From the NCBI GenBank assembly GCA_037128705.1, contig JBAXVX010000003.1, positions 62,001 through 126,000 of the forward strand: a DNA stretch of 64,000 bases, in the 5' to 3' direction. Position numbers and translations under genes: made by a program. The DNA comes from CAIVAT01 sp037128705 (GTDB lineage: Bacteria > Bacteroidota > Bacteroidia > Bacteroidales > FEN-979). Shown in pieces: positions 24,427 to 33,447 of this stretch (its first letter is position 1; each line of letters opens with the position of its first letter). Under the pieces are notes generated by a model. The model saw nothing but the letters and a program-made list of their open reading frames with translations. It made no database searches and was not told the DNA's origin.

Positions 24427-24987
24427 TCAGTTAAATGCCGGGTCGGCGGGGAAGTTGGCCCAAATGGCATAATCCTTCCCCATGTTTTTCAGGTAGTTAC
24501 TCCATAGGTTTTCGGGATGGGCCGTGATAACCTCTTTCACGGTTGCCTGTGAAAGCACCCACGACTTTTCTTTCAGTTCACGGTCAAGCTGATTGGGAGA
24601 CCATCCGGAGTACCCGATATAAAAACGGATTGCATCGGGCGACAGGCTTTTGTGTTTTATCATGTTTTTGATGATGTCCAGGTCGCCGCCCCAATAGAGA
24701 CCTTGCATAATCGGAACACTGTTCTCGATTTCTGAATGGGTATGAATGAAAAAAATGGAGTCTGTTTTCACAGGTCCACCGAGATAGACAGGCATGTTAA
24801 ATCCGGAAAAACCCTGGATGAAATCCTTTAGCCGTGCTTCAATCGGTTTGTTGATGATCACTCCGAATGTGCCATCCTCATTGTGTTCAGCCAGCAGGAT
24901 CACCGATTGACGGAAATAGAAATCGCGCAGTGACGGCTCAGAGATGAGAATGCTTCCCTGTTTGGGTTTGATGCGTGGTTTTTCCAT
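24427..24987 (-). CDS. YqgE/AlgH family protein
   Basis: 186 residues. GSILISEPSLRDFYFRQSVI, EHNEDGTFGVIINKP, VYLGGPVKTDSIFFIH and YIGYSGWSPNQLDRELKEKSW are the conserved blocks of the YqgE/AlgH family (DUF179). The family is widespread and cytoplasmic; its molecular role is not settled. Divergent from the murL-like gene, with 61 nt between starts. Confidence 0.92.
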   Translation of the reverse strand: MEKPRIKPKQGSILISEPSLRDFYFRQSVILLAEHNEDGTFGVIINKPIEARLKDFIQGFSGFNMPVYLGGPVKTDSIFFIHTHSEIENSVPIMQGLYWGGDLDIIKNMIKHKSLSPDAIRFYIGYSGWSPNQLDRELKEKSWVLSQATVKEVITAHPENLWSNYLKNMGKDYAIWANFPADPAFN

Positions 24988-25048
24988 GGTGTTTGCGCAA
25001 TTTTATTACTTTTGTGACGGGCGCCCCCGACAAATATAATACCAATTC

Positions 25049-26428
25049 ATGGCACGGTCAAGCAGGCAATCAATATTTATTGAATTACGACAAAAATATC
25101 CATTCTTTGTCTTTGAAAAACAGGAGTACGACCTGAATTCAGAGGGTCTTTCTGTCCGTTATACCTTTAACCTGGCTGACCAATACCAATTTTGTCCGTC
25201 ACTCTTCATACCAAGGAAATCTTTTTTTTTACCGGATAAGGAGCTTTCAGGCAAACTCGACAACATCATCTTCAACCTCGGCATGATAGAATTAATCAGC
25301 TACTGGAAGGCTGCCTGTCCCCCGACAGTGATCATAAAGCCCTTTGCACTTCACCCTGATCAGATTGCCTGGTGGAAAAATCTTTACTTTCATGGCCTTG
25401 GTGAATTTTTTTACCTGAATTCGCTGGATGTTACCAAGGAGCGCTTTATGAGCATGGAGGTTCAATCTGAAAAATCACTGTTACCGGGAAAATATATCCT
25501 AGATGAGGCTGTGATAATCCCGGTGGGCGGGGGCAAGGATTCGGCTGTAACCCTCGGGTTACTCGGTTCAAGGCCGGGAAGTATCCCATTGATCATGAAT
25601 CCGAGAGGTGCCAGTCTTGAAACCATAGCGGTTAATGGGTTTTCATCCAGCCAGTTTATTGAAATCCAGCGCACAATCGACCCTGCCTTACTGAAATTAA
25701 ATGATGAGGGATTTCTCAATGGCCATACTCCTTTCTCTGCACTTCTGGCATTTGTGACGGTTCTTTCCGCCATTGTGACAGGTCACCGTCATATTGCCCT
25801 CTCGAATGAATCGAGTGCCAATGAAGCAACCATCGAAGGAACCGAAATCAACCATCAATATTCAAAATCACTGGGGTTCGAGTCGGATTTTCGCGGTTAT
25901 GTGAGGCGGTGGATCTGTGAAGAAATCAATTATTTCAGTTTTCTCCGGCCACTGAATGAATTGCAGATAGCCGGGTTGTTCTCACGCTTTTCGCAGTATC
26001 ACCCGGTTTTCAAAAGCTGCAATGCCGGAAGCAAGACTGATTCATGGTGCGGACATTGTGCCAAGTGCCTCTTCACCTACATTATATTATCTCCGTTCAT
26101 GGAAGAAGCGCAACTGGATGCCATCTTTGGAAAAAATCTTTTTGCGGATGAATCGTTGAAAACCTTTTTTAACCAGCTTACCGGGCTCGCCCCTGAGAAA
26201 CCTTTCGATTGTGTTGGAACCACCAGGGAGGTAAACCTGGCATTGTGTGAATCAATCAGGCATCGCGATGAGGCCGGGATGCCGGTGTTGCTATGCTATT
26301 ACAGGAATTCCCCCGCATTCATCCGGTACGGGCAGGCAGATTTTGCCACTGAACTTTTCGGGTTATCTCCGGACCATAATTTAAGTCCGGAATTTAAAAC
26401 GATACTGGAGGATGGGATCAGATATTAA
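25049..26428 (+). CDS. murL: UDP-MurNAc-L-Ala-L-Glu epimerase (MurL-like)
   Basis: 459 residues. PVGGGKDS at 158-165 is a PP-loop-type ATP motif, SNESSANE at 252-259 and CGHCAKC (Cys 334, 337, 340) are further conserved elements. The protein is followed 39 nt later by a MurD-type ligase. This combination matches MurL, first described in Xanthomonas, which inverts the L-glutamate of UDP-MurNAc-L-Ala-L-Glu to D-glutamate in an ATP-dependent way; the partner ligase (MurD2) adds L-glutamate. It thus replaces glutamate racemase as the source of D-glutamate in peptidoglycan. The identity rests on recalled family features and gene context, not on a database search. Confidence 0.75.
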   Translation: MARSSRQSIFIELRQKYPFFVFEKQEYDLNSEGLSVRYTFNLADQYQFCPSLFIPRKSFFLPDKELSGKLDNIIFNLGMIELISYWKAACPPTVIIKPFALHPDQIAWWKNLYFHGLGEFFYLNSLDVTKERFMSMEVQSEKSLLPGKYILDEAVIIPVGGGKDSAVTLGLLGSRPGSIPLIMNPRGASLETIAVNGFSSSQFIEIQRTIDPALLKLNDEGFLNGHTPFSALLAFVTVLSAIVTGHRHIALSNESSANEATIEGTEINHQYSKSLGFESDFRGYVRRWICEEINYFSFLRPLNELQIAGLFSRFSQYHPVFKSCNAGSKTDSWCGHCAKCLFTYIILSPFMEEAQLDAIFGKNLFADESLKTFFNQLTGLAPEKPFDCVGTTREVNLALCESIRHRDEAGMPVLLCYYRNSPAFIRYGQADFATELFGLSPDHNLSPEFKTILEDGIRY

Positions 26429-26467
26429 AACTGATAAGCAGTAGAAAATTAAAAGACAGCACTTTTC

Positions 26468-27847
26468 ATGATTGAATTGATCCGACAGCAGTTTGCCAGT
26501 AAATCGATTGTACTCCTGGGATTTGGCCGCGAGGGGCAGTCAAGCTATTCACTGCTGAGAAAGGCTTTCCCTGAAAAGCCCCTTGCCATTGCGGATGCGA
26601 ATACAGATGTAGGTGAAAATCCTTTGATCAAAGAGGATAAGAATCTCAGGTTATTGTCCGGGAAGGATTACCTGGATAGGCTCATTGATTTTGATGTGAT
26701 ATTCAGGTCGCCGGGAATTCCCGTGTGGAACCTTGATTTCCCAAGGGAAAAAATCACCTCACAAACTGAATTGTTTCTGCAATGTTATTCAAAGCAGGTC
26801 ATTGGCATCACAGGGACCAAGGGGAAAAGCACGACATCAAGCCTGATTCATCATATATTCAGGACGGCCGGCCTGGATACTTTGCTGGCAGGGAATATTG
26901 GGAACCCGGTATTTCATTTTACCGACCTGATCACAGAGAAGACCAGGATCGTCCTCGAACTTTCATCACATCAGCTGGAATACATCAGGGTTTCGCCGCA
27001 TGTTGCGGTACTGCTGAACCTGTTCCAGGAACATCTTGACGCCTATGCCGGGTATGAAGAATACCAGCAAGCCAAGGTGAACATTGCCAAATATCAGCAA
27101 CCCGGGGATTACTTGATTTTTAGCAGGGAAGATTCCCTTGTTTCCAGGCATATCAAACAATATGAATCCTTGCGCCGCAGCTTTCCTTTTTCTATGGAGC
27201 AAACGCTATCACCGGGTGGTTTTATGCAGGATGGGTGGATCTGTTTTTCGGACGGCACGGAGGTTACAAAGGTGTGGAAAGTTCACCAGGACCGGTTCCT
27301 GCGTGGTGAACACAATCTCCGGAACATCATGGCGGCTGTGAACGTTTCAATGATCAGCGGCATTGAGCCTGAAATGATCGAAGAGGGAATTGCGACTTTT
27401 AAGGGGCTGGATCACCGGCTGGAATATGTCGGGGAATTCAGGAAAATCCATTTCTACAACGATTCCATCGCTACGATTCCTGAAGCATGCATGGCTGCCG
27501 TGAAGGCCATTCCCAAAGTGGATACCCTGATTGCGGGAGGCTTCGACCGTGGCATTGATTATAATGAACTGGCCGGTTTTTTAAACCAGTCAAAGGTGAG
27601 TAACCTGATTTTACTCGGAGATGCAGGAAAACGGATTGGGGAGCTTCTCAGAAAGATGCAAAGCACCGGAAAGAAGATTTTTTTTATAAACAGGTTTGAC
27701 GATTTCCTCCCGATCGCTTTCAGGGAAACCTGCGAGGGATGCGTTTGCCTTTTATCGCCAGCAGCTGCCAGTTATGACGAGTTTAAAAATTTTGAAGAGC
27801 GCGGAAAACGGTTCAGGGAACTGGTGAAAAGTGAAGTAGAAAATTAG
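26468..27847 (+). CDS. murD: UDP-N-acetylmuramoyl-L-alanine--glutamate ligase (MurD family, probably MurD2)
   Basis: 459 residues. LLGFGREGQSSYSLLRK is the N-terminal Rossmann domain that binds UDP. GTKGKST at 116-122 is the Mur-ligase P-loop, with EHLDAYAGYEEYQQAK in the central domain and DHRLEYVGEFRKIHFYNDSI opening the C-terminal domain. It adds glutamate to UDP-MurNAc-L-alanine in the cytoplasm. Because it lies next to murL, it is probably the L-glutamate-specific MurD2 type rather than the D-glutamate enzyme. Normal mur clusters (murC, murE, murG, ftsW) are absent here, which supports a separate locus. Confidence 0.85.
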   Translation: MIELIRQQFASKSIVLLGFGREGQSSYSLLRKAFPEKPLAIADANTDVGENPLIKEDKNLRLLSGKDYLDRLIDFDVIFRSPGIPVWNLDFPREKITSQTELFLQCYSKQVIGITGTKGKSTTSSLIHHIFRTAGLDTLLAGNIGNPVFHFTDLITEKTRIVLELSSHQLEYIRVSPHVAVLLNLFQEHLDAYAGYEEYQQAKVNIAKYQQPGDYLIFSREDSLVSRHIKQYESLRRSFPFSMEQTLSPGGFMQDGWICFSDGTEVTKVWKVHQDRFLRGEHNLRNIMAAVNVSMISGIEPEMIEEGIATFKGLDHRLEYVGEFRKIHFYNDSIATIPEACMAAVKAIPKVDTLIAGGFDRGIDYNELAGFLNQSKVSNLILLGDAGKRIGELLRKMQSTGKKIFFINRFDDFLPIAFRETCEGCVCLLSPAAASYDEFKNFEERGKRFRELVKSEVEN

Positions 27848-27887
27848 GTGAATAATGCAACTCTTTGATTAACAATAAAATTGTTGT

Positions 27888-28838
27888 ATGAAAAAAAAGT
27901 CAGGCTCATTTTTGTTCTTTTTGCTATTTACTGCCGGTCAGTTGGCTGCCCAACAAGTTGAATTTCAGAACCTGGTTAATGGTTATATTAAGAAGTACAA
28001 AGATATCGCCATGAAGGAGATGATGGTTTACCGAATTCCGGCGAGCATCACCCTGGCTCAGGGAATCCTGGAGTCGAATGTAGGTCGCAGCCAGCTTGCC
28101 ACGCAGGCAAATAACCATTTTGGGATCAAATGCCACAAAGAGTGGTTTGGCAAAACTTTTTACCAGGATGATGATAAGCCAAATGAGTGCTTCAGGAAAT
28201 ACGACAATCCCATTGAATCGTACCGAGACCATTCCTATTTCCTGACGCAGCGGGATCGTTACAAAGATTTGTTCGACTTAGATGCAAATGATTACAGAGG
28301 TTGGGCCAATGGGTTACAAGCTGCAGGGTATGCAACGAGTCCCACCTATGCTTCAAGGTTGATCCAGACCATTGAAACTTACTCGTTGTTCCTGTTTGAT
28401 AATGCCAATTTCATGACGGCCTTTGGTGATACCCTCGCTGATCTTGATAATCCTTCGAAACAGGCCTGGCTCCGACAATTCATTGTGATTAAATCGGGCC
28501 CGAACAACAGGAGTATTTTTGAAAATAACCGGTTACAGATGACCATTGCACGCAAGGATGATAATGTATACCTGCTTGCCCGAGATTTTGACATTTCCGT
28601 TAACAGTCTGCTGGACTACAATGACCTGCCCCGTGCAACGGCCCTCCGACCGGGTCAGATCGTATATCTTGAAAGCAAGCGTCGCAAGGCCGCAGCCGAA
28701 AGCCATCTTGTTCAAAGGGGGGAAACACTCTACACCATTTCCCAGCTTTATGGAATCAAGCTGAAAATGCTGTACAAACGCAATGATCTTCCTGAGGGAG
28801 TTGAGCCTTCAGCAGGAATGGTGCTGAGGTTAAGGTAA
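27888..28838 (+). CDS. Exported N-acetylglucosaminidase with LysM domains
   Basis: 316 residues. Signal peptide to about residue 21 (GQLAAQ). A glucosaminidase domain covers residues 25-165 with IPASITLAQGILESNVGRS (catalytic glutamate), NNHFGIKC and KYDNPIESYRDHSYFL. Two LysM peptidoglycan-binding modules follow (VYLLARDFDISVNSLLDYND and HLVQRGETLYTISQLYG). It cleaves the glycan strands of peptidoglycan in the periplasm. It lies 40 nt after murD on the same strand and may be in the same transcript, which would link wall synthesis and wall turnover. Its 3' end overlaps the convergent gene by 9 nt. Confidence 0.92.
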   Translation: MKKKSGSFLFFLLFTAGQLAAQQVEFQNLVNGYIKKYKDIAMKEMMVYRIPASITLAQGILESNVGRSQLATQANNHFGIKCHKEWFGKTFYQDDDKPNECFRKYDNPIESYRDHSYFLTQRDRYKDLFDLDANDYRGWANGLQAAGYATSPTYASRLIQTIETYSLFLFDNANFMTAFGDTLADLDNPSKQAWLRQFIVIKSGPNNRSIFENNRLQMTIARKDDNVYLLARDFDISVNSLLDYNDLPRATALRPGQIVYLESKRRKAAAESHLVQRGETLYTISQLYGIKLKMLYKRNDLPEGVEPSAGMVLRLR

Positions 28839-31562
28839 CCGGTAGTTTTTCAGAAATTTCCCGGCGCCCACCACCAGGTTCATTTGTCGGGCATTTTCAA
28901 GGTATCCGACATCGAAGGGCGTATTCCCGCGAATGCCAGATTCAAGTTCGATGCACCCTTTATCGTCAAACAAATACAGTTCGTTTGTTTCGGGAACAAC
29001 AAAACCAATAAGAGCCTTCTTGTCATGACCATGCAAAAGGAATGGAGAACTGGTCATATCCCTGCGAAAGGCATAGGAGTATACCAGCTTATAGTTGCGG
29101 TCATAATAAAAGATTTTATTCCGGTCGGTAAAAATAAACTCTGACTGATTATTCCCGATGATGTCTTCGTAAAAGAAATGGTGCGTAGGAGAAAACAGGT
29201 TCAGCGTGACTTCGGTAGTCCGGCCATTTGCCTGCAGGAAGATTACCTTACCACCAGGATCGGTGGTTAAAAGCGGTCCTTTTTTATTGGTTTTATTCAA
29301 ATAGAATCCGGAAGCGGGTGCGTGTTTAAAATTCGGGCCCGGGGTTATCTTCGGTTGGCCACTGGGGTCAACAATCATTGCAGACCCACCAACGCCTGAG
29401 ATCACGATGTACCTGCTTACTCCTGCCTTGTATACAGATATCGGATCAAGAATCTCTTCATTCATTTTTGGCCTTTTCCAATTGATCACCGATTTGCCAT
29501 CAAGTGTAAAACAATAAATACGGTTATCCTGAAAAGCGATCAGAATGGTATAATTTTCATTGTTGTCCCAGTCTGCAACTGTTAACCCATTGGTTGCATT
29601 GAGTGGGAATCGCATCGGAAACTGATCGGCAAACTGTCCATCGGCCTTGAGCAGGTAAAGATGTGTATCCGTGTTGAAAAGCAGGAACAGCGAATCGCTT
29701 CCTTTAAGATGAATGGGATGAATGTCACCCATCAGTTTGCCCATGATGTGCAGCTTCCAGGAGATATGTCCGCCTGCGGTGACCATATACATATTGTTTG
29801 CGATATCACACACAACCACTGCATTGTCCCCACTCCCTGAGAGCTGAATGATTTTAGGTTGACCGACCACCGTAGTGTCGAGCTTTGTCTGCCATTGCAT
29901 CGGACCCTCTTTGTCAATATTCGGGTTATACCGCAGAAAAAAGCTGGAGTAGAAACCGCTCCCCGTGCTGCTGTATTGAAAAGCTACGGATTCGAATTTT
30001 CTCAAACTATCCGTTACCGGGTTGATCTGGTCGGAGAGGTCTTTGTTCAGCATGCCCTTGAGGGAATGGATTGCATCGCGTGTATTGAAATAGCAGAATA
30101 CATTGGATTTTTCGGACAGGGTTGCGTCAAAATCAACGTAAGCTTTATCCTTGATGAGTGTGGAATTTTCAGACACTGCTTCAATAACCATTTGAAGGTC
30201 GCCTGGCTGTGCAGCAAAAATCACATATCCCTTGAGAAAGGTGAAGCATTTAACATCGAATTTTCCGAAAAGTTCTCCGAACAGGGCTGGCAGAAAGCCA
30301 GGGAGTGCCATCTTATAGATTTTATGGCCCCTCGGTCCCACCGAATCTGTTTTTATACCCAACGTATCAGCGAGTGCAAAAAGAGAGGATTTTGTTTCTA
30401 AAGTGTCAAGGGAATTGAAGGCCATGAAGGGGACATCGGCATTTTCTTTGGGGTCATTCATCACAAACAGGCATGCTTCATTTCCGATCCAGGGGAGAAA
30501 ATATTCACCGATATTCAACCCGTACTGATCGATGAGGGTTTGGGCGGTATTTTGCTCACCTGTGAAATTTTCATCGCGTGGCGTGCGATTCTGAAAACGC
30601 TGGCAGAAGCGTGAAGGATTACTCCATCCATAGGCTGTAAAGTAGAGCGTTTTAGCTGGAATAATCGCAACGATCTCCTTTTTTTGGGGCTTCTGGTCGG
30701 CAAAGAGTGCCAGGTATTGCTGACTGCTGTCGGAGGCCACCGTAATGCCGTTGAATAACAGTTCATCTTTCTTAATGATCAGGTCGAGGCCGCTCCAGTC
30801 GGCGAAATTCGAGAACTTCAACAGATCGGGAAGCATCTCATCGCGTGTTATTTTCGATAGGACCAGGGAGAAAAAACGGTAGTTAACATAGATGTTGGCG
30901 TCTACCTTTTTTCCGGTTGTGGCTTCTACCTTCCTGAATCCTGAGGATGTTGCCATGGGTGTATTTAAGGAAAGACGGTCAATGGCACGTTTGACCAGGT
31001 CGGCGTGAAAACTGCCGATAAAAACTCCTTTCAGCACTGCAAAATAAAATGCTTCACGGCTTCCCCTGGACTGGATCCGGTGCAGATTGGTAGTAAAATA
31101 AGGTGTTTGAGAAAGAATGGCTTTGCCAGCGCTTATTTCATTAATAAAATCAAGGATATATGATTCAGGATCAGAGCCTGCGACATTTGAGAGATAGAGC
31201 GCCCCGAAGTTAGTCCGTCCACTGAGCGTTATGGATATCAGCACGTTATATTGCTGGAATATTTTACTGATTTTTTCATTTTTGAGGCTGGATGAATCAA
31301 CATAGTTGAGTTCATTCCTTACTGAGTTGATTCCCGGGAAACGGGACAGTGCTTTCCAAAGCAGGTTTGAACGGTTGAGCTCTTCCAGGAGATTGCCGGC
31401 CTTATTGAGCTGAATGATCAGGGCCGTATTTCCGGGGATGGCATTAAAAGGGGATTCAGCAGGTCGTTGAAATTTACGGAAAAGCGTATAACCGAGCCAC
31501 GAAAAGCCAGTTAAAGCTGCCACTACCGCCAGTAAAATCAGAATACTCCTTAATTTTCTCAT
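28830..31562 (-). CDS. Large membrane-anchored periplasmic protein, DUF3352-like
   Basis: 910 residues. A single N-terminal helix (LILLAVVAALTGFSWLGYTLF) anchors it. Residues 40-560 contain repeated alpha-beta segments (PGNTALIIQLNKAGNLLEEL, YLALFADQKPQKKEIVAIIP) that recall DUF3352 proteins. Residues about 590-910 show repeated short strands with VVVCDIANNMYMVTAGGHIS, FLLFNTDTHLYLLKADGQF and TILIAFQDNRIYCFTLDGK, which look like blades of a beta-propeller. I do not recognise a catalytic site. It may be a scaffold or sensor at the envelope. A possible -7 element TACCTTTG lies at 31598-31591. It overlaps the glucosaminidase gene tail-to-tail by 9 nt. Confidence 0.72.
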   Translation of the reverse strand: MRKLRSILILLAVVAALTGFSWLGYTLFRKFQRPAESPFNAIPGNTALIIQLNKAGNLLEELNRSNLLWKALSRFPGINSVRNELNYVDSSSLKNEKISKIFQQYNVLISITLSGRTNFGALYLSNVAGSDPESYILDFINEISAGKAILSQTPYFTTNLHRIQSRGSREAFYFAVLKGVFIGSFHADLVKRAIDRLSLNTPMATSSGFRKVEATTGKKVDANIYVNYRFFSLVLSKITRDEMLPDLLKFSNFADWSGLDLIIKKDELLFNGITVASDSSQQYLALFADQKPQKKEIVAIIPAKTLYFTAYGWSNPSRFCQRFQNRTPRDENFTGEQNTAQTLIDQYGLNIGEYFLPWIGNEACLFVMNDPKENADVPFMAFNSLDTLETKSSLFALADTLGIKTDSVGPRGHKIYKMALPGFLPALFGELFGKFDVKCFTFLKGYVIFAAQPGDLQMVIEAVSENSTLIKDKAYVDFDATLSEKSNVFCYFNTRDAIHSLKGMLNKDLSDQINPVTDSLRKFESVAFQYSSTGSGFYSSFFLRYNPNIDKEGPMQWQTKLDTTVVGQPKIIQLSGSGDNAVVVCDIANNMYMVTAGGHISWKLHIMGKLMGDIHPIHLKGSDSLFLLFNTDTHLYLLKADGQFADQFPMRFPLNATNGLTVADWDNNENYTILIAFQDNRIYCFTLDGKSVINWKRPKMNEEILDPISVYKAGVSRYIVISGVGGSAMIVDPSGQPKITPGPNFKHAPASGFYLNKTNKKGPLLTTDPGGKVIFLQANGRTTEVTLNLFSPTHHFFYEDIIGNNQSEFIFTDRNKIFYYDRNYKLVYSYAFRRDMTSSPFLLHGHDKKALIGFVVPETNELYLFDDKGCIELESGIRGNTPFDVGYLENARQMNLVVGAGKFLKNYRLP

Positions 31563-31636
31563 CCGTGGCTTTCCTTGGAAAAAACCGGCGCAAAGGTAGA
31601 TAAAAATGAGATTAAAAAATGAGTATGGAAAATTGA

Positions 31637-32245
31637 TTACCCGGACAGGTCAACCGGCAGTTTCATCTGTTCGGTTCCCCTGAAGGTTTTACGGTGATAT
31701 AAGGTGATTCCATAGGTCGCAATGGCCTCCCGATGAAGTTTGGTCGGATAACCTTTGTTGCAATTCCAGCCATATTCAGGGTGCTTTTCATGGATTCGCA
31801 GCATATAATCATCCCGGTAGGTTTTAGCTAGTACTGAAGCAGCCGCGATGGAAAGGAATTTTTCATCACCCTTTATGATGCATTGATGAGGAATATCGGG
31901 GTAGGGCTTGAACCGGTTCCCGTCGATCAGCAGCAGCTGAGGTTTTTGACATAATTTTTGGACTGCCAGGTGCATTGCAAGAATGGAGGCATTCAGGATA
32001 TTGATTTCGTCGATGGTCTGCGCATTTACTTCTGCTACGGCCCATGCGATGGCCCTGGCTTCAATGACCGGCCGGAGCGCGTTCCTCTGTTTTTCGGTCA
32101 ACTGTTTTGAGTCGGTGAGGATTTCATTGCTGAAATCGCGGGGAAGAACTACTGCAGCGGCAAACACAGGCCCTGCAAGGCATCCCCGCCCTGCTTCATC
32201 ACATCCGGCTTCGGTGAGCATCTTTGAAAAATGGCCGTACAGCAT
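31637..32245 (-). CDS. rnhB: Ribonuclease HII
   Basis: 202 residues from the ATG at 32245 (MLYGHFSKMLTEAGCDEAGRG); a start 12 nt upstream is also possible. Catalytic residues lie in AGCDEAGRGCLAGPV (Asp-Glu), LLIDGNR (Asp) and later SIAAASVLAKTYRDD. It cleaves the RNA strand of RNA-DNA hybrids, including single ribonucleotides in DNA. Full length for the family. Confidence 0.96.
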   Translation of the reverse strand: MLYGHFSKMLTEAGCDEAGRGCLAGPVFAAAVVLPRDFSNEILTDSKQLTEKQRNALRPVIEARAIAWAVAEVNAQTIDEINILNASILAMHLAVQKLCQKPQLLLIDGNRFKPYPDIPHQCIIKGDEKFLSIAAASVLAKTYRDDYMLRIHEKHPEYGWNCNKGYPTKLHREAIATYGITLYHRKTFRGTEQMKLPVDLSG

Positions 32246-32261
32246 GACATGTCGCATCAGG

Positions 32262-33257
32262 TCAATGGTAAATCAGGTTATGAATGAACAGGTTATTAAG
32301 CAAGACTCCAAGGAAATAGATCAGCAGAACGATCTCCGCCACCTGTGTTTTTTTAAGATTGGTCAGCATCCCTGTAATAATCATTGTCAAGGCCGGCATT
32401 GCAAGCGCAGGATGGAAGATGGCCAACGACCGGGTATAGGTAAAAGAGATTACTGTAAACACCAGTGTCCAAAGGAGCATGCTGGTTTTTGCACGGATTT
32501 CGACAGTTTTTTCGGGACCGCTGGAGAAGTAAAAGATGCCCCATATAGCCAGCAAAAGGGTATATCCGCAAAAGATCCAGAAATCGGGGTGAAAAGGGTT
32601 TGGGAATACCAGAACCTGCCTGAAGAATGCAGGGTACTCAAGTAATCGGCCCAGCAATTCGTCATTCCAGAAATACCAGGCAGCAAGGTATATGAAGGGT
32701 GTTGACAGTCCAATGAGCGACGCTGTCCATACTCTCCAGTTCAAAGCCCTCAAAACGAGAAAACTGATCATCACGAATATGAACCACAATAGAAAAGGGA
32801 GGTAAAACAGGCCAGCCATCGACGTGAAAAAACCGGCAGCAAAAATCCGGTCAAGATGATCTGGTTTATTGTATGAAATAAGGAGGTGGTACAGAATCAA
32901 AATCATAAAACCCAGGGAAATGTTTATCGGGTTGAGGGTTAGCTGTCCGGGGAGAAAGCTCATGAACACCAGGAAAACAAGTGCCGAGAGGGATGAATTT
33001 TTCAACACGAGTTCATGCCTGCTCAGAATGTGTGTAAGCCAATATGCTTCAGCAAGTACAAGTATAAAACCAATGATGGAAGCAAGGGTCGGGTATCCGG
33101 ATAAAAGTTCAAACAACAATGAATAGAAGGGGGTCGGACCCTCCGGGGCCGGCATCCCGGGTGGGTTTATAAAAGCGCTCAGCCAAAGGCACACCCCAAT
33201 GATCCCGATTACAAGATACTGGCCAAAGAAGCTGGATTTGAAGAATTTTATAAACAC
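32262..33257 (-). CDS. DUF6427-type polytopic membrane protein
   Basis: 331 residues with about nine or ten hydrophobic helices. The start (FIKFFKSSFFGQYLVIGIIG, initiated at a GTG) and the pattern of short loops fit the DUF6427 membrane family common in Bacteroidetes. The function is unknown. It lies directly upstream of rnhB. Immediately 5' of it is the longest octamer array of the window, which separates it from purD. Confidence 0.72.
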   Translation of the reverse strand: MFIKFFKSSFFGQYLVIGIIGVCLWLSAFINPPGMPAPEGPTPFYSLLFELLSGYPTLASIIGFILVLAEAYWLTHILSRHELVLKNSSLSALVFLVFMSFLPGQLTLNPINISLGFMILILYHLLISYNKPDHLDRIFAAGFFTSMAGLFYLPFLLWFIFVMISFLVLRALNWRVWTASLIGLSTPFIYLAAWYFWNDELLGRLLEYPAFFRQVLVFPNPFHPDFWIFCGYTLLLAIWGIFYFSSGPEKTVEIRAKTSMLLWTLVFTVISFTYTRSLAIFHPALAMPALTMIITGMLTNLKKTQVAEIVLLIYFLGVLLNNLFIHNLIYH

Positions 33258-33284
33258 GCTGGCAGGTAAAGGGTTTGATTATTT

Positions 33285-33433
33285 GGTGACAGGGTAACAG
33301 GGTGACAGGGTAACAGGGTGACAAGGTAACAGGGTGACAAGGTAACAGGGTGACAGGGTAACAGGGTGACAAGGTAACAGGGTGACAGGGTAACAGGGTG
33401 ACAGGGTAACAGGGTGACAGGGTGACAAGGTAA
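33285..33433 (+). repeat. Long tandem octamer array, 18 units of GGTRACAR
   Basis: Eighteen full octamers, mostly alternating GGTGACAG/GGTGACAA and GGTAACAG, occupy 33285-33428, with a partial copy to 33433. There is no unique spacer, so this is a simple tandem array and not a CRISPR. It lies 3' of purD and 5' of the DUF6427 gene, both on the minus strand. The strand with stop codons is the plus strand, opposite to the purD coding strand, unlike most other arrays here. Confidence 0.95.
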
Positions 33434-33447
33434 TGGAATTAATGGTT

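Noticed and set aside
33285..33433. Possible CRISPR array
   Set aside because: The repeat period is eight bases with no unique spacers and no cas genes; it is a simple tandem repeat.
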